Shown here: piece by piece, positions 20,803 to 28,017 of the stretch
Position numbering within the stretch: the first letter of the stretch is position 1
Layout of the letters: every line of letters begins with the position of its first letter
IMG/VR virus record: IMGVR_UViG_3300045970_000086
Span: 1-30,766 of that record
Reading direction: 5' to 3' (one strand)
Length of the DNA stretch: 30,766 nucleotides
Origin: a virus
Translations under genes and position numbers: made by a program
The notes under the pieces: model-generated
What the model saw: only the letters and a program-made list of their open reading frames with translations
Databases searched by the model: none
Told to the model about the DNA's origin: nothing

Positions 20803-21980
20803 TGCTGACAGCGTCGGCGAAGTTCTCCGAGCACCTGACCGCGTCGCATCGGCCCGTCGTCCGTCTCGGGGTGTGGACCCCGACGGGGGTGGCCAGCGCG
20901 TACGAGATGGTCGGCTACCTCGGTGTCGTCGCCGGGTCCCTCACCCTGGACTACCGGCGCAACATCCGCCGGCAGACCAGCGGGCTGAGGGTCGCGTCCT
21001 ACGACTCGTCCCTCGACACGGACTTCGCTACCCGCCTCGATACCCGCGACTTCCTCGAGGCCCTCACCTCGAGCAGCGCGGAGATCAGCGTCGAGTGGGG
21101 GCTCGCGTTCCCCGACCTGACAACGGAATGGGTGACCCTGGCACGGTTGCGCGTGGAGGAGTCGACCCGGACCCTGAACGCTGCGGTCCTGGACGTGGCC
21201 GCCGCCTACGACGGCGGGTCACGAGTCGCCGACTTCCCCCTCATCACCCCGTACGCGCCGTTCACCGGTGGCGGCACGAAGCTGACCTACGTCGCCGCGA
21301 TCAAGGCCCTCGTCGAGGACGCCTACCCGACCACGTCGCTGCCCACATGGACCGTCGCCGGCGGAGTCGACATCACCAGCCTGCCCCCCGACAACACGGT
21401 GTTCACTGGTGACCGGTGGGCCGCCGTCAACGCCCTCGCCCAGGCCATCAACGTCACCGTCGGGGCGACCTCCACCGGCGGCTGGACCATCGCCCCCGCC
21501 ACACCCTCCACGACCCCCGTGTGGACCGTCAACCACGGCGCCGGCGGGGTCCTCGTCGCCGAGACCACCGCCTACTCCCGCCGCAAGCAGTACAACGCGG
21601 TCGCGATCCGCTGGCAGAACCCCGACGGCACCGGCGGCCTGTCCTACATCGCCGACATGGACCCCACCTCTCCGACCTACTACAACGGGGCGTTCGGGCG
21701 GAAGCCCCGCCCCGAGGAGACCCTCGCCACCGTCACCACGTCCGGGCAGGCCGACGCTGCCGCCACCACGATCCTGCAGCAGTGCTCCGGCCGCACCAGG
21801 GCGATCGCCCTGACCAGCGTCCACAACCCCCTCATGGAACCCGGCGACGTCCTCACCCTCCACCTGCCCGACGGCAGCGTCGAGGACCACGTCATCGACG
21901 CCATCACCCTCCCCCTGGAGAAGGGCACCATGAACCTGGAGACGCGGGTCCTGCGCATCGTCACCGGGGCGACCCCATGA
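20802..21980 (+). CDS. tail-associated minor tail protein (DUF5047-type)
   Basis: A 392-residue protein, start overlapping the Dit stop by one base. Opening LTASAKFSEHLTASHRPVVRLGV and the strand-rich RRNIRRQTSGLRVASYDSSL are typical of the minor tail protein placed second after the tape measure. A Thr-rich module (VTVGATSTGGWTIAPATP) lies mid-protein and CSGRTRAIALTSVHNPLMEPGDVLTLHLP near the end; the latter resembles baseplate hub proteins of gp27/Tal type. It probably forms the tail tip platform carrying fibres. No peptidase or lysozyme motif is visible. Last four bases overlap the next gene (ATGA). Confidence 0.8.
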   Translation: MLTASAKFSEHLTASHRPVVRLGVWTPTGVASAYEMVGYLGVVAGSLTLDYRRNIRRQTSGLRVASYDSSLDTDFATRLDTRDFLEALTSSSAEISVEWGLAFPDLTTEWVTLARLRVEESTRTLNAAVLDVAAAYDGGSRVADFPLITPYAPFTGGGTKLTYVAAIKALVEDAYPTTSLPTWTVAGGVDITSLPPDNTVFTGDRWAAVNALAQAINVTVGATSTGGWTIAPATPSTTPVWTVNHGAGGVLVAETTAYSRRKQYNAVAIRWQNPDGTGGLSYIADMDPTSPTYYNGAFGRKPRPEETLATVTTSGQADAAATTILQQCSGRTRAIALTSVHNPLMEPGDVLTLHLPDGSVEDHVIDAITLPLEKGTMNLETRVLRIVTGATP

Positions 21981-22234
21981 CCCGCCGCCTCACCGACCAG
22001 CTCCTCGACGCGTCCATCGACGCCGCGCGGCTCGCCGCCGTCGACCAGGCCGCCACCCTCCGCTTCGGGGTCGTCACCGCCGTCGACAGCGGCACGAAGA
22101 CGCTCACCTGCACCGTGTCCGGGGTGACCCTTCGCAAGGTCCCCTACATGAAGTCGTACACGACGCCGGCCATCTCGGACGTCGTCTGGCTCCTGCACCA
22201 GGGGTCCGTCGTCATCGCGCTCGGCGAGTTCTAA
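21977..22234 (+). CDS. small baseplate-like protein (85 aa)
   Basis: An 85-residue protein starting by ATGA overlap at 21977. A helical start (LTDQLLDASIDAARLAAVDQ) is followed by a beta barrel-like segment: RFGVVTAVDSGTKTLTCTVSG, VTLRKVPYM, DVVWLLHQGSVVIALGEF. That order resembles OB-fold N-terminal domains of phage baseplate spike proteins (gp5-type), here as a stand-alone subunit. It lies between the tail-associated protein and the first fibre. The role is inferred from shape and place. Confidence 0.6.
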   Translation: MTRRLTDQLLDASIDAARLAAVDQAATLRFGVVTAVDSGTKTLTCTVSGVTLRKVPYMKSYTTPAISDVVWLLHQGSVVIALGEF

Positions 22235-22244
22235 GGAGAAGCAG

Positions 22245-23171
22245 ATGCCCCAGGAGTACACCCCGTCCGGGTCACCGATCGCGTACACGGTCCCCGCCTA
22301 CGCGGACGTCGTCGACGGGCCGACCGCGTTCAAGTCGTTCGCCGACGATGTCCATAGCGGTTTGGCGGCCAAGTTAGCCGGTGTGAAGGCCGACACCGCG
22401 CCAGCGACCCCCGCGACCAACGACGTGTGGCTAGACACGTCAGGCGCTGCCGGGATCTGGAAGATCTGGAACGGGTCCGCGTGGGTGTCTTTTAGCGGGG
22501 GTAGTCCTGCCGTGGTGAGCAGCACTACCGGATCGCCCACCATCACCTCAGACGCCTCCTACGACTACTACAAGTTCACCGGCAACGGCACCATCGTCAT
22601 CGGGACGGCGGGAACCGTGACCTGCCTTGTCCTCGGTGGCGGGGGCGGTGCGCTTGGCTCCGGCGGGGGCGCCGGTGGCATAGTCACCGTTGCGCTGCTA
22701 CTGGCTGCCGGGACATACACAGTGAGGGTCGGGGCCGGTGGCGCAGCGGGCTTCGCGGGCGGCATCTCATCGCTGGGGCTTTCCGGGATGGGAGTCTTAG
22801 CCCCCGGCGGCGGTCCCGGCGTCAATGCTTGGGCTGCCGGTATCGCGGGTGGCTGTGGTGGCGGGTCGGCCGGTGGTGGCATCGGTCCAGCGGACCCACC
22901 GTGGGCAGGCAACGCGGGTGGCAACGTCGGCGCGGGCACGTACTCCGGTGGTGGCGGGCAAGGCGGCGTCGGCGGGAACACTAATGGCGGTCCCGGTATC
23001 CAGTCCACGTTCGGCGGTTCCAGCGTCAACCTTGCCGCCGGAGGGCGCGGCAACGGGGCGGCAGCCGATGGCACCTACTGGACCGGAGTCGCCAACAGTG
23101 GTGACGGCGGGCCAGCGACCGCCACGCCAAGTGGCTTCTCTGGTGTCGTCATCGTCCGAGTAGCGAAGTGA
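22245..23171 (+). CDS. glycine-rich tail fibre/receptor-binding protein 1
   Basis: A 308-residue protein with TAAGGAGAAG before ATG 22245. Residues 1-95 form an attachment part (ADVVDGPTAFKSFADDV, NDVWLDTSGAAGIWKIWNGS, a small module common to phage fibres). Residues about 110-300 are glycine-rich (GGGGGA, GGGAGGI, GGCGGGSAGG and more) with turns such as GTYTVRVGAGG and a final hydrophobic strand GVVIVRVAK. Glycine-rich repeats of this kind can form polyglycine-II bundles in phage adhesins. It would be a host-recognition fibre tip. Note the lower-GC TTAG and TTTTAG codons early in the gene, unlike neighbouring genes. Confidence 0.8.
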   Translation: MPQEYTPSGSPIAYTVPAYADVVDGPTAFKSFADDVHSGLAAKLAGVKADTAPATPATNDVWLDTSGAAGIWKIWNGSAWVSFSGGSPAVVSSTTGSPTITSDASYDYYKFTGNGTIVIGTAGTVTCLVLGGGGGALGSGGGAGGIVTVALLLAAGTYTVRVGAGGAAGFAGGISSLGLSGMGVLAPGGGPGVNAWAAGIAGGCGGGSAGGGIGPADPPWAGNAGGNVGAGTYSGGGGQGGVGGNTNGGPGIQSTFGGSSVNLAAGGRGNGAAADGTYWTGVANSGDGGPATATPSGFSGVVIVRVAK

Positions 23172-23179
23172 GGCCAGCC

Positions 23180-23428
23180 ATGAACATCGCCCGCATTGTC
23201 AACGGCACCGTCATCAACATTGAAAGCGCATCGCAGGAATGGATCGACGCGCAGGACGACCCGGACGTGACGCTCGTTGCCTACACAGACCATGCGCCCG
23301 CTGGTATCGGCGCGACGTGGGACGGCAAGGCATTCACGGCACCCGTGGACGACTACGCACGCGGCAAGGCCGACGGCGCGGCTGAACAGGTCGCGTTGCA
23401 GGCCGCACCCGTCGCGGAAGTGCTTTGA
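23180..23428 (+). CDS. small tail-fibre-associated protein (82 aa)
   Basis: An 82-residue protein, ATG 23180 with GAGG seven bases upstream; an in-frame GTG at 23168 overlaps the fibre stop but lacks spacing. MNIARIVNGTVINIESASQEWIDAQ and YTDHAPAGIGATWDGKAF look like the short proteins that follow fibre genes and contain the WDG-type motif (a small beta module for fibre attachment or assembly). The C-terminus is Ala-rich and helical. It is the last + strand gene before the lone minus-strand gene. Confidence 0.65.
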   Translation: MNIARIVNGTVINIESASQEWIDAQDDPDVTLVAYTDHAPAGIGATWDGKAFTAPVDDYARGKADGAAEQVALQAAPVAEVL

Positions 23429-23459
23429 GCGCCGACAGGTGGAAGGTGAGCCGATGAGG

Positions 23460-23711
23460 TCAGGAATGGGTCATCGCGTGTGCGTCGGCAGCAGCGACGC
23501 ACACCTTGCAGATGCGCCCGCCTATCGCCAGAGGCAGACTCGCCGCTTGATAGTTGATGCCCCAATTGATCCAGTGCGGCAGTTCCTGCCCGCACGCGGT
23601 GTACGGGGCGGTGGCGTCACCGATCCAGCCGACATGGAACCCTATCGGTTCGCTGTGCGTGTCGTCGGCTCTGCTCATCTCGCAGACGATGCCGTAAGTA
23701 CGATTGCTCAT
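23460..23711 (-). CDS. minus-strand small Cys-rich protein (83 aa)
   Basis: An 83-residue protein on the minus strand within the + strand late block. GAGAGGG stands seven bases before its ATG. Cys10, Cys40 (ACGQEL) and a CKVC pair (Cys68, Cys71), with His46, make a zinc-ribbon-like pattern; the central WGINYQAASLPLA is aromatic-rich. The antiparallel + strand frame is Arg/Pro-rich and has no family-like content, which favours the minus-strand reading. A standalone transcript against the late operon is the arrangement of a 'moron', often expressed in lysogens, but no promoter was recognisable with certainty. Function unknown. Confidence 0.6.
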   Translation of the reverse strand: MSNRTYGIVCEMSRADDTHSEPIGFHVGWIGDATAPYTACGQELPHWINWGINYQAASLPLAIGGRICKVCVAAADAHAMTHS

Positions 23712-23742
23712 TGTCGGACCCTCTCATCCAGGTGTTCGGCAC

Positions 23743-23774
23743 GACAGCCCTGCCGTTCACGCGGTGGGGCTGTC
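23743..23774. other. inverted repeat (8-bp stem) upstream of the minus-strand gene
   Basis: GACAGCCC (23743-23750) and GGGCTGTC (23767-23774) form an eight-bp perfect stem; inner CCG/CGG adds a further stacked part in the loop. It sits between the divergent minus-strand gene and the + strand lysis block. It could be a terminator, an operator or a 5'-UTR hairpin; no T-tract is present on either strand. Confidence 0.5.
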
Positions 23775-23838
23775 CCTATGAGGCACAGCGTACTCCCGAC
23801 CGGGCTTCCCATTGAGCGCCAAGGAGCGGGGTGGACCA

Positions 23839-24048
23839 ATGCATAGCGCGGAGGATCACGCCTGCAACCTGAGACACGCCGACACGACGTGCATCGAGGA
23901 CCTGATCGCAGAGACCCGAGAAGAACAGATGGCCTGGCTGCTGAGTGTCATCGACGAGTTCCCGCACTGGGATGAAAGCGGCATAGAGGTATGCAACTGG
24001 CCCGCCATCCGTGCCGCTGTCCAACGCCTTGGACAACTGAGCGCCTAG
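23839..24048 (+). CDS. small hypothetical protein (69 aa)
   Basis: A 69-residue protein from ATG 23839; AAGGAG lies 12 bases upstream, a little far, and GGGGTGG is closer. Sequence HSAEDHACNLRHADTTCIEDLI then a helix (AETREEQMAWLLSVIDEF) and CNWPAIRAAVQRLGQ. It has three Cys and several His, possibly another metal-binding small protein. It is the first + strand gene after the minus-strand gene and precedes the membrane proteins of the lysis block. The family is unknown to me. Following 80 bases up to 24128 show nothing recognisable. Confidence 0.55.
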   Translation: MHSAEDHACNLRHADTTCIEDLIAETREEQMAWLLSVIDEFPHWDESGIEVCNWPAIRAAVQRLGQLSA

Positions 24049-24128
24049 TTCGCTGACTCGTCGATCCACTGATTCTCGCCATCCTCATCTTCCGCCGCTA
24101 GGACCACGCCCCAGGAAGGGCAGCCCCC

Positions 24129-24536
24129 ATGATGAGCCGCGGAGTAGAGCTGCCCTGGGTGGTCTACGGCCGACGGCTACGGCCCTTCTCCTTCGCCATC
24201 ATGCTGTCAACCATCGTCGTCGGCGTGCAATACGTCGGCCTCGGTGAGGGTCCCGGCTCCGTCCTCGCCGACGGCTTCACCGGAGGCTTCGCGTTCATCG
24301 GAGCGGCCCTGCTGCTCCTCGGCTGGGCGACGATGAACGACGACGTCCACGACTGGGGGCTACTGCTGTGCGGCGGCGTGTGGGCCGGCCGCGCCACCCT
24401 CTACATGCTCGAGGACGGCCCCGACGCCATCGGCTTCTGGCTGTCCATGTGCTGGGTCGTCGGGATCATGGGCGCGTACGCGCTGGAACGCTACGACCAC
24501 AAGTGGCGTTACCACCTGGCGCGCGGAGATGACTGA
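24129..24536 (+). CDS. membrane protein with four probable TM segments
   Basis: A 135-residue protein with AGGAAGGG before the ATG; a second ATG follows directly at 24132. Hydrophobic stretches lie at about residues 21-40 (FSFAIMLSTIVVGVQYVG), 50-70 (GGFAFIGAALLLLGWATM), 78-92 (LLLCGGVWAGRATLY) and 100-118 (FWLSMCWVVGIMGAYAL), ending with a basic/aromatic tail (YDHKWRYHLARGDD). It heads the lysis block and could be a holin-like or antiholin protein, though a 135-residue four-TM protein is longer than most. It overlaps the next small gene by eight bases. Confidence 0.7.
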   Translation: MMSRGVELPWVVYGRRLRPFSFAIMLSTIVVGVQYVGLGEGPGSVLADGFTGGFAFIGAALLLLGWATMNDDVHDWGLLLCGGVWAGRATLYMLEDGPDAIGFWLSMCWVVGIMGAYALERYDHKWRYHLARGDD

Positions 24537-24681
24537 CTCGCAATGGTCGCTGGTCATCGGTGCCGCCCTCGTCATCCTCACCCGGCTCGTGGACGTGTTC
24601 CTGCCCAAGGGGTACATGGCGCGGATCGTGCGCCGCTACCTCGTCAAGGACGACGACACCGACCCCGGCGAAGGGGAGTGA
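24529..24681 (+). CDS. small single-TM protein (50 aa)
   Basis: A 50-residue gene too short to stand out by length but convincing by context: ATG 24529 lies inside the end of the previous gene behind GCGCGGAG, and its TGA overlaps the spacer of the next gene. After DSQWS comes one hydrophobic segment (LVIGAALVILTRLVDVFLP), followed by a basic patch (RIVRRYLVK) and an acidic tail (DDDTDPGEGE). A short N-out/C-in single-TM protein with charged tail next to holin genes suggests a holin partner or regulator. Identification is by shape only. Confidence 0.6.
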   Translation: MTDSQWSLVIGAALVILTRLVDVFLPKGYMARIVRRYLVKDDDTDPGEGE

Positions 24682-24684
24682 GCG

Positions 24685-25212
24685 ATGCCAGGTGAGACAG
24701 CAGACGCAGTGTCCGGCTGGACGGTCGACACCGCCGCCGCACATCTGCAACGCCAGATCAACATGCTCGCCAACCTTCTTGACGAGCGGTACGCCACGCA
24801 GACGAAGGCCATCGACGCCGCGTTCGCCGCCCAGCAGCTCGCCATGACCACGGCGCTGCAGGCCGCAGAACGTGCCGTACAGGTTGCTAATGCCAACGCG
24901 GAGAAGGCCGTCCTGAAAGCAGAGGTGTCCAGCGACAAGCGGTTTGAATCGGTCAACGAATTCCGTGGGCAACTCAACGATCAAGCCGGGATGTTCGCCA
25001 CCCGTGAGCAATTGGAACTGATCCGAGAGTCCATCAACGAACGGCTGCGCGAGGTCACCAAGCGCATCGACCTGAACACGTCCCGGCTCGACGCGGACGG
25101 CGGGAAGAACGCCGGGATCAGCGCGTCGTGGGCTGTCGGGGTTGCTGCTGTCGCCGGGCTCATCGGCATTCTCGGGTTCGGCCTGGCGATGGTCGACCTG
25201 TTCAACCGCTGA
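24685..25212 (+). CDS. coiled-coil protein with C-terminal membrane anchor
   Basis: A 175-residue protein, ATG 24685 preceded by AAGGGGAG. Residues about 15-130 form long helices with heptad-like Leu/Ala spacing (INMLANLLDERYATQTKAID, AAERAVQVANANAEKAVLKAE, REQLELIRESINERLREVTK). Residues about 146-170 (ASWAVGVAAVAGLIGILGFG) are one TM segment with a short basic end. Proteins of this shape, common in actinophages and other phages next to holin genes, may be lysis regulators or membrane-bound spanin-like parts, but there is no lipobox or signal peptide. Function unproven. Confidence 0.65.
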   Translation: MPGETADAVSGWTVDTAAAHLQRQINMLANLLDERYATQTKAIDAAFAAQQLAMTTALQAAERAVQVANANAEKAVLKAEVSSDKRFESVNEFRGQLNDQAGMFATREQLELIRESINERLREVTKRIDLNTSRLDADGGKNAGISASWAVGVAAVAGLIGILGFGLAMVDLFNR

Positions 25213-25255
25213 CACACCGTCTCAACCCGCATCACCAACTGAATAGAGGCACGCC

Positions 25256-25486
25256 ATGTGGAGCACCGCATTCTGGAAGGACACCGCTGAGCGCACCATC
25301 CGCACCTTCGCGCAGGCGCTGCTCGCCCTCATCGGTACCAACGTCGTCGACATCACCGACCTCGACTGGACGCAGATGCTGCTCGCCGCCGCCACCGCCG
25401 CTGTCATCACCGTCCTGACCTGCGTCGTAGCCACCGGCGTCGGCACCAAGGGCGACCCGTCCTTCACCGGAGAGGCAAAGCCATGA
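25256..25486 (+). CDS. holin (r1t-type)
   Basis: A 76-residue protein. The WKDTAERTIRTFAQALLALIG beginning is the actinophage r1t-type holin signature, with one TM segment at about residues 14-28 and a second at about 40-62 (MLLAAATAAVITVLTCVVAT), separated by DITDLDWTQ. The C-terminus (GTKGDPSFTGEAKP) is polar. It would form membrane lesions to release the endolysin encoded two genes on. ATG 25256 follows TAGAGGCACG. It ends with an ATGA overlap with the small acidic ORF. Confidence 0.85.
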   Translation: MWSTAFWKDTAERTIRTFAQALLALIGTNVVDITDLDWTQMLLAAATAAVITVLTCVVATGVGTKGDPSFTGEAKP

Positions 25487-25587
25487 CCAACGATCCGCTC
25501 GAGCTGATCGACGCCGACGACGAGCCCGTCGACCCGAACGCCGGCGACTACGTCGACGACCGCGACGACGAGCCGGACGTGCCATGA
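25483..25587 (+). CDS. very small acidic protein (34 aa)
   Basis: A 34-residue ORF with ATGA overlaps at both ends, lying exactly between holin and endolysin genes. Fifteen or more of its residues are Asp or Glu (DADDEPVDP, DDRDDEPDVP). No membrane segment or cysteine. The exact coupling on both sides argues for translation, possibly mainly to pass ribosomes on to the endolysin start, since the gap would otherwise lack a good ribosome binding site. A protein function cannot be assigned. Confidence 0.5.
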   Translation: MTNDPLELIDADDEPVDPNAGDYVDDRDDEPDVP

Positions 25588-26432
25588 CCGTCTACCCGTC
25601 CCCGTCGCCCGCGCAGCTGCGCACCGCGTTTCACGATCACGGTGTCCGCTTCGTCGAGCATGCGCACTGCAGCCCCGGCCGCTCCAAGTGGTCGCACGGG
25701 TTGCGCGCTGCCACCGTCCACCACACCGCGTCCCGCGGACCCAGCTCGGACTACCTCGCCACCCACTGGAACCTGCCCGGCGCCAACGCGTGCATCCAGA
25801 ACGGCGCCTATCAGGGCAACGCCAACGATGGGAAGGCTGTCATCCTGTCGTGGGGCGACTGCTGGCACACCGGCGAAGGCGGCCCCTGGAAGGGCGTCGC
25901 CGGCAAGGACTCCCTCCACCTGGTGTCCTTCGGCATCGAGGTGGAATCCCTCGGTACCCGACCCGACATCAGCAGCGCGCAGCAGGAGACCGTAGGGCGG
26001 ATTCTCGCGTCCCTCGTCGACCTGGGCATGCCGCTCGGGCACGTGCACACACACCGCGACTGGACTGACGGCACCGCCCCCGTTGGCGGCTACCCCCTGC
26101 CCACCGTCGGCCGGAAGATGGACACCAACAAGCGCTGGTATCCCACGTCTCTGTGGCACGACCAGGCCGTCAAGTACCTCCTGCCGGAGGAGATGTGGGA
26201 CGGCGTCGTCCCCCTGTTCGACAACGTCGTCAAGGCCGAGAAACAGCACCTCGCGAACATCGCCACGTACCGCCTCGCATGCCGCCTGTTCGACCTCGGT
26301 CACATGACAGCCGTCCGCCCCGTCAACGAGCAGGGCTATCCCGTGATGGGGATGAAGCACTGGCAGGCATCCAAGGGGTACACGGCGACCGGCACGTACG
26401 GCCCCATCGCCCACACCAAGCTCTTCGGCTAG
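25584..26432 (+). CDS. lysA: endolysin, N-acetylmuramoyl-L-alanine amidase
   Basis: A 282-residue protein with an Amidase_2/PGRP-type catalytic domain (about 15-165). Zinc ligands and neighbours: ATVHHTAS (His46-His47), DYLATHWNLPGANACIQNG, and GHVHTHRDW (His153, His155, His157 with Arg158-Asp159, equal to the family GHRD motif). VVSFGIEVE-like strand (LVSFGIEVESLG) carries the typical Glu. Residues about 240-282 (VMGMKHWQASKGYTATGTYG) resemble a PG-binding helix-rich module with FQ-like spacing and GP near the end. It would cut the amide between MurNAc and L-alanine. ATGA overlap with the acidic ORF fixes the start. Confidence 0.9.
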   Translation: MTVYPSPSPAQLRTAFHDHGVRFVEHAHCSPGRSKWSHGLRAATVHHTASRGPSSDYLATHWNLPGANACIQNGAYQGNANDGKAVILSWGDCWHTGEGGPWKGVAGKDSLHLVSFGIEVESLGTRPDISSAQQETVGRILASLVDLGMPLGHVHTHRDWTDGTAPVGGYPLPTVGRKMDTNKRWYPTSLWHDQAVKYLLPEEMWDGVVPLFDNVVKAEKQHLANIATYRLACRLFDLGHMTAVRPVNEQGYPVMGMKHWQASKGYTATGTYGPIAHTKLFG

Positions 26433-26460
26433 ACCACCCACCACTCAGCAAGGAGCAGCC

Positions 26461-26649
26461 ATGCCCTCGGAGTCCTTCACCTACGCCTGTGACAGGCCGG
26501 GGTGCATCTTCGCGTCCACCGGATGGGCCACCATCGACCAGGCGACTGCCCGCGGGGATGAGCACCTGCGCGAGCACGACACCGGCCAGCTGATGACCGA
26601 CCTCGTCGAGTTCGAGCGATCCGTCGGCTTCCAGCGAGAGGGCAACTGA
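26461..26649 (+). CDS. small C2H2-like zinc-finger protein (62 aa)
   Basis: A 62-residue protein, ATG 26461 after CAAGGAG. TYACDRPGCIFASTG then RGDEHLREHD gives a C-x4-C...H-x3-H arrangement like a single zinc finger, with a helix DLVEFERSVGFQ at the end. It lies between the endolysin and the next structural genes. Small zinc-finger proteins recur through this phage; the role in the late region is unknown. Confidence 0.65.
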   Translation: MPSESFTYACDRPGCIFASTGWATIDQATARGDEHLREHDTGQLMTDLVEFERSVGFQREGN

Positions 26650-26650
26650 C

Positions 26651-27196
26651 ATGACTGCCATCATTAGCGGGGAACTGCTCTGGAAGTACAGCGTGTCCGC
26701 GGCCGCCGGCAACACGACCGCATCATCGGCCGCCGCTTCCCTAGGCGACCAGATCAGCACTAGCGCCTGGGCGGGCGGCGCCCTGAACGACCTGTTCGAC
26801 AACATCTCCGGCGCGGAGAACGCCGCGAGCACCGTCGACTACCGGTGCGTGTTCGTCCACAACTCGAATGCCGCGAACACGCTGGAGAACCCGACGGTGT
26901 ACCTGTCGGCGGAGACCGCCGGCGGCGCATCGATCACCATCGCGATCGACAACATCGCCGCCTCCGCTATCGGGTCGGCGTCCGCGCAGGCCGCCGCCAT
27001 CGGTACGGAGACCACCGCCCCCACGGGCGTCGGTGCCTTCTCCGCCCCGACGACGTCCGGCACCGGCCTGGCGCTGTCGAACCTGGCCACCGGCAACTGC
27101 CGCGCGGTGTGGGTGAAGCGGACCGCCGCGAACACCGCCGCCCTGACCGGCGACGGTGTCACCCTGGCCTGCACCGGAGACACGGGAAGCCTCTAG
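26651..27196 (+). CDS. probable minor tail/appendage protein (181 aa)
   Basis: A 181-residue protein, ATG 26651 with GAGAGGG upstream. Ala/Thr/Ser-rich and beta-like: LLWKYSVSAAAGNTTASSAA, VFVHNSNAANTLENPTVYLS and ITIAIDNIAASAIGSA. The VFVHN-N-LENPTVYLS segment is common to phage proteins made of Ig-like or carbohydrate-binding beta sandwiches in the appendage region after lysis genes. It probably forms part of the fibre or decorates the tail. No enzymatic motif is seen. Confidence 0.65.
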   Translation: MTAIISGELLWKYSVSAAAGNTTASSAAASLGDQISTSAWAGGALNDLFDNISGAENAASTVDYRCVFVHNSNAANTLENPTVYLSAETAGGASITIAIDNIAASAIGSASAQAAAIGTETTAPTGVGAFSAPTTSGTGLALSNLATGNCRAVWVKRTAANTAALTGDGVTLACTGDTGSL

Positions 27197-27198
27197 CC

Positions 27199-27552
27199 AT
27201 GGCGCTCGTCACCGACGGCGACCGCGTCAAGGACACCACCACGAGCACGGGCACCGGCGACATCACCCTGTCGGGCACCGCCCCCTCGGGGTTTCGCACG
27301 TTCGCCTCGGTAGCGAACACCGGAGACAACGTGTACTACTGCATCGCCGGAGGAGCAGAGTGGGAGGTCGGCTACGGCACCCTCACCGCGGCCACCACCC
27401 TGCAGCGGTCCCGCATCCTGCAATCCAGCAACGCGAACGCGGCCGTGAACTTCAGCGCCGGGACGAAGGACGTGTTCATCACCGCCCCCGCACGCCTCAT
27501 CCGCGGCGTCGGCACCACCTGGGCGCTCGCAAACGCCTACGCCATCAACTAG
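27199..27552 (+). CDS. phage tail-fibre domain protein (117 aa)
   Basis: A 117-residue protein starting at ATG 27199, two bases after the previous stop. It contains a widespread phage fibre domain: VKDTTTSTGTGDITLSGTAPS, GFRTFASVANTGDNVYYCIAGG, EWEVGYGTLTAATTLQRSRI and then LQSSNANAAVNFSAGTKDVF. This module occurs as the N-terminal connector in many long tail fibres; here it is an independent gene, probably an adaptor joining fibres to the tail. Its ribosome binding site is weak, so coupling to the previous gene is likely. Confidence 0.75.
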   Translation: MALVTDGDRVKDTTTSTGTGDITLSGTAPSGFRTFASVANTGDNVYYCIAGGAEWEVGYGTLTAATTLQRSRILQSSNANAAVNFSAGTKDVFITAPARLIRGVGTTWALANAYAIN

Positions 27553-27561
27553 GAGCCTGAC

Positions 27562-28017
27562 ATGGCAGCGAACACCGCCCCGATCTTCACCGACATCCCC
27601 CTCATCGGGCGTGCCGTGTGGCTTCCCGCGACAACCGCCAACGTCAAGTCCGACGGCGTCGGCACCATCGGCACCGACATGCTCCTGCTCCTCACGGCAG
27701 GCGCGGACGGATCATTCCTGAACCGGATCCGGCTCACCCCCGCGGCCTCGGTCGCAGCGACGGCGACCACCGCCTCCATCCATCGCCTGTTCCTGTCCAC
27801 GGTGGCGTCCGGCGCAACGACCAGCGCGAACACCACCCTCATCGCGGAGTACGCCGCCCCCGCGCAGACCGCCGACCAGACGACCGTGTCGGTGCAGCCC
27901 ATTGACGTCCCGCTCGGCTTCTACATCCCGTCCGGCGTCACGCTGCTCTGGTCCATGCACCATGCCGCGGCGGCGAGCACCGCGTGGCACGCGGTCTGCT
28001 TCGCCGGGTCGTACTAG
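27562..28017 (+). CDS. probable structural/appendage protein (151 aa)
   Basis: A 151-residue protein with TAGGAG before ATG 27562. Beta-rich and Thr/Ala-rich: AVWLPATTANVKSDGVGTI, LLLLTAGADGSFLNRIRLTP, IHRLFLSTVASGATT and TLLWSMHHAAAASTAWHAVC. The 'LTAGADGSFLNRIRL' pattern is frequent in phage minor structural proteins with a jelly-roll-like fold. It probably belongs to the same appendage as its neighbours. Function otherwise unknown. Confidence 0.65.
   Translation: MAANTAPIFTDIPLIGRAVWLPATTANVKSDGVGTIGTDMLLLLTAGADGSFLNRIRLTPAASVAATATTASIHRLFLSTVASGATTSANTTLIAEYAAPAQTADQTTVSVQPIDVPLGFYIPSGVTLLWSMHHAAAASTAWHAVCFAGSY

Noticed and set aside
23277-23846. + strand 189-codon frame over the minus-strand small gene
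   Set aside because: Arg/Pro-rich, overlaps the previous gene in another frame, and lacks a good ribosome binding site; the minus-strand reading has one plus a Cys pattern.
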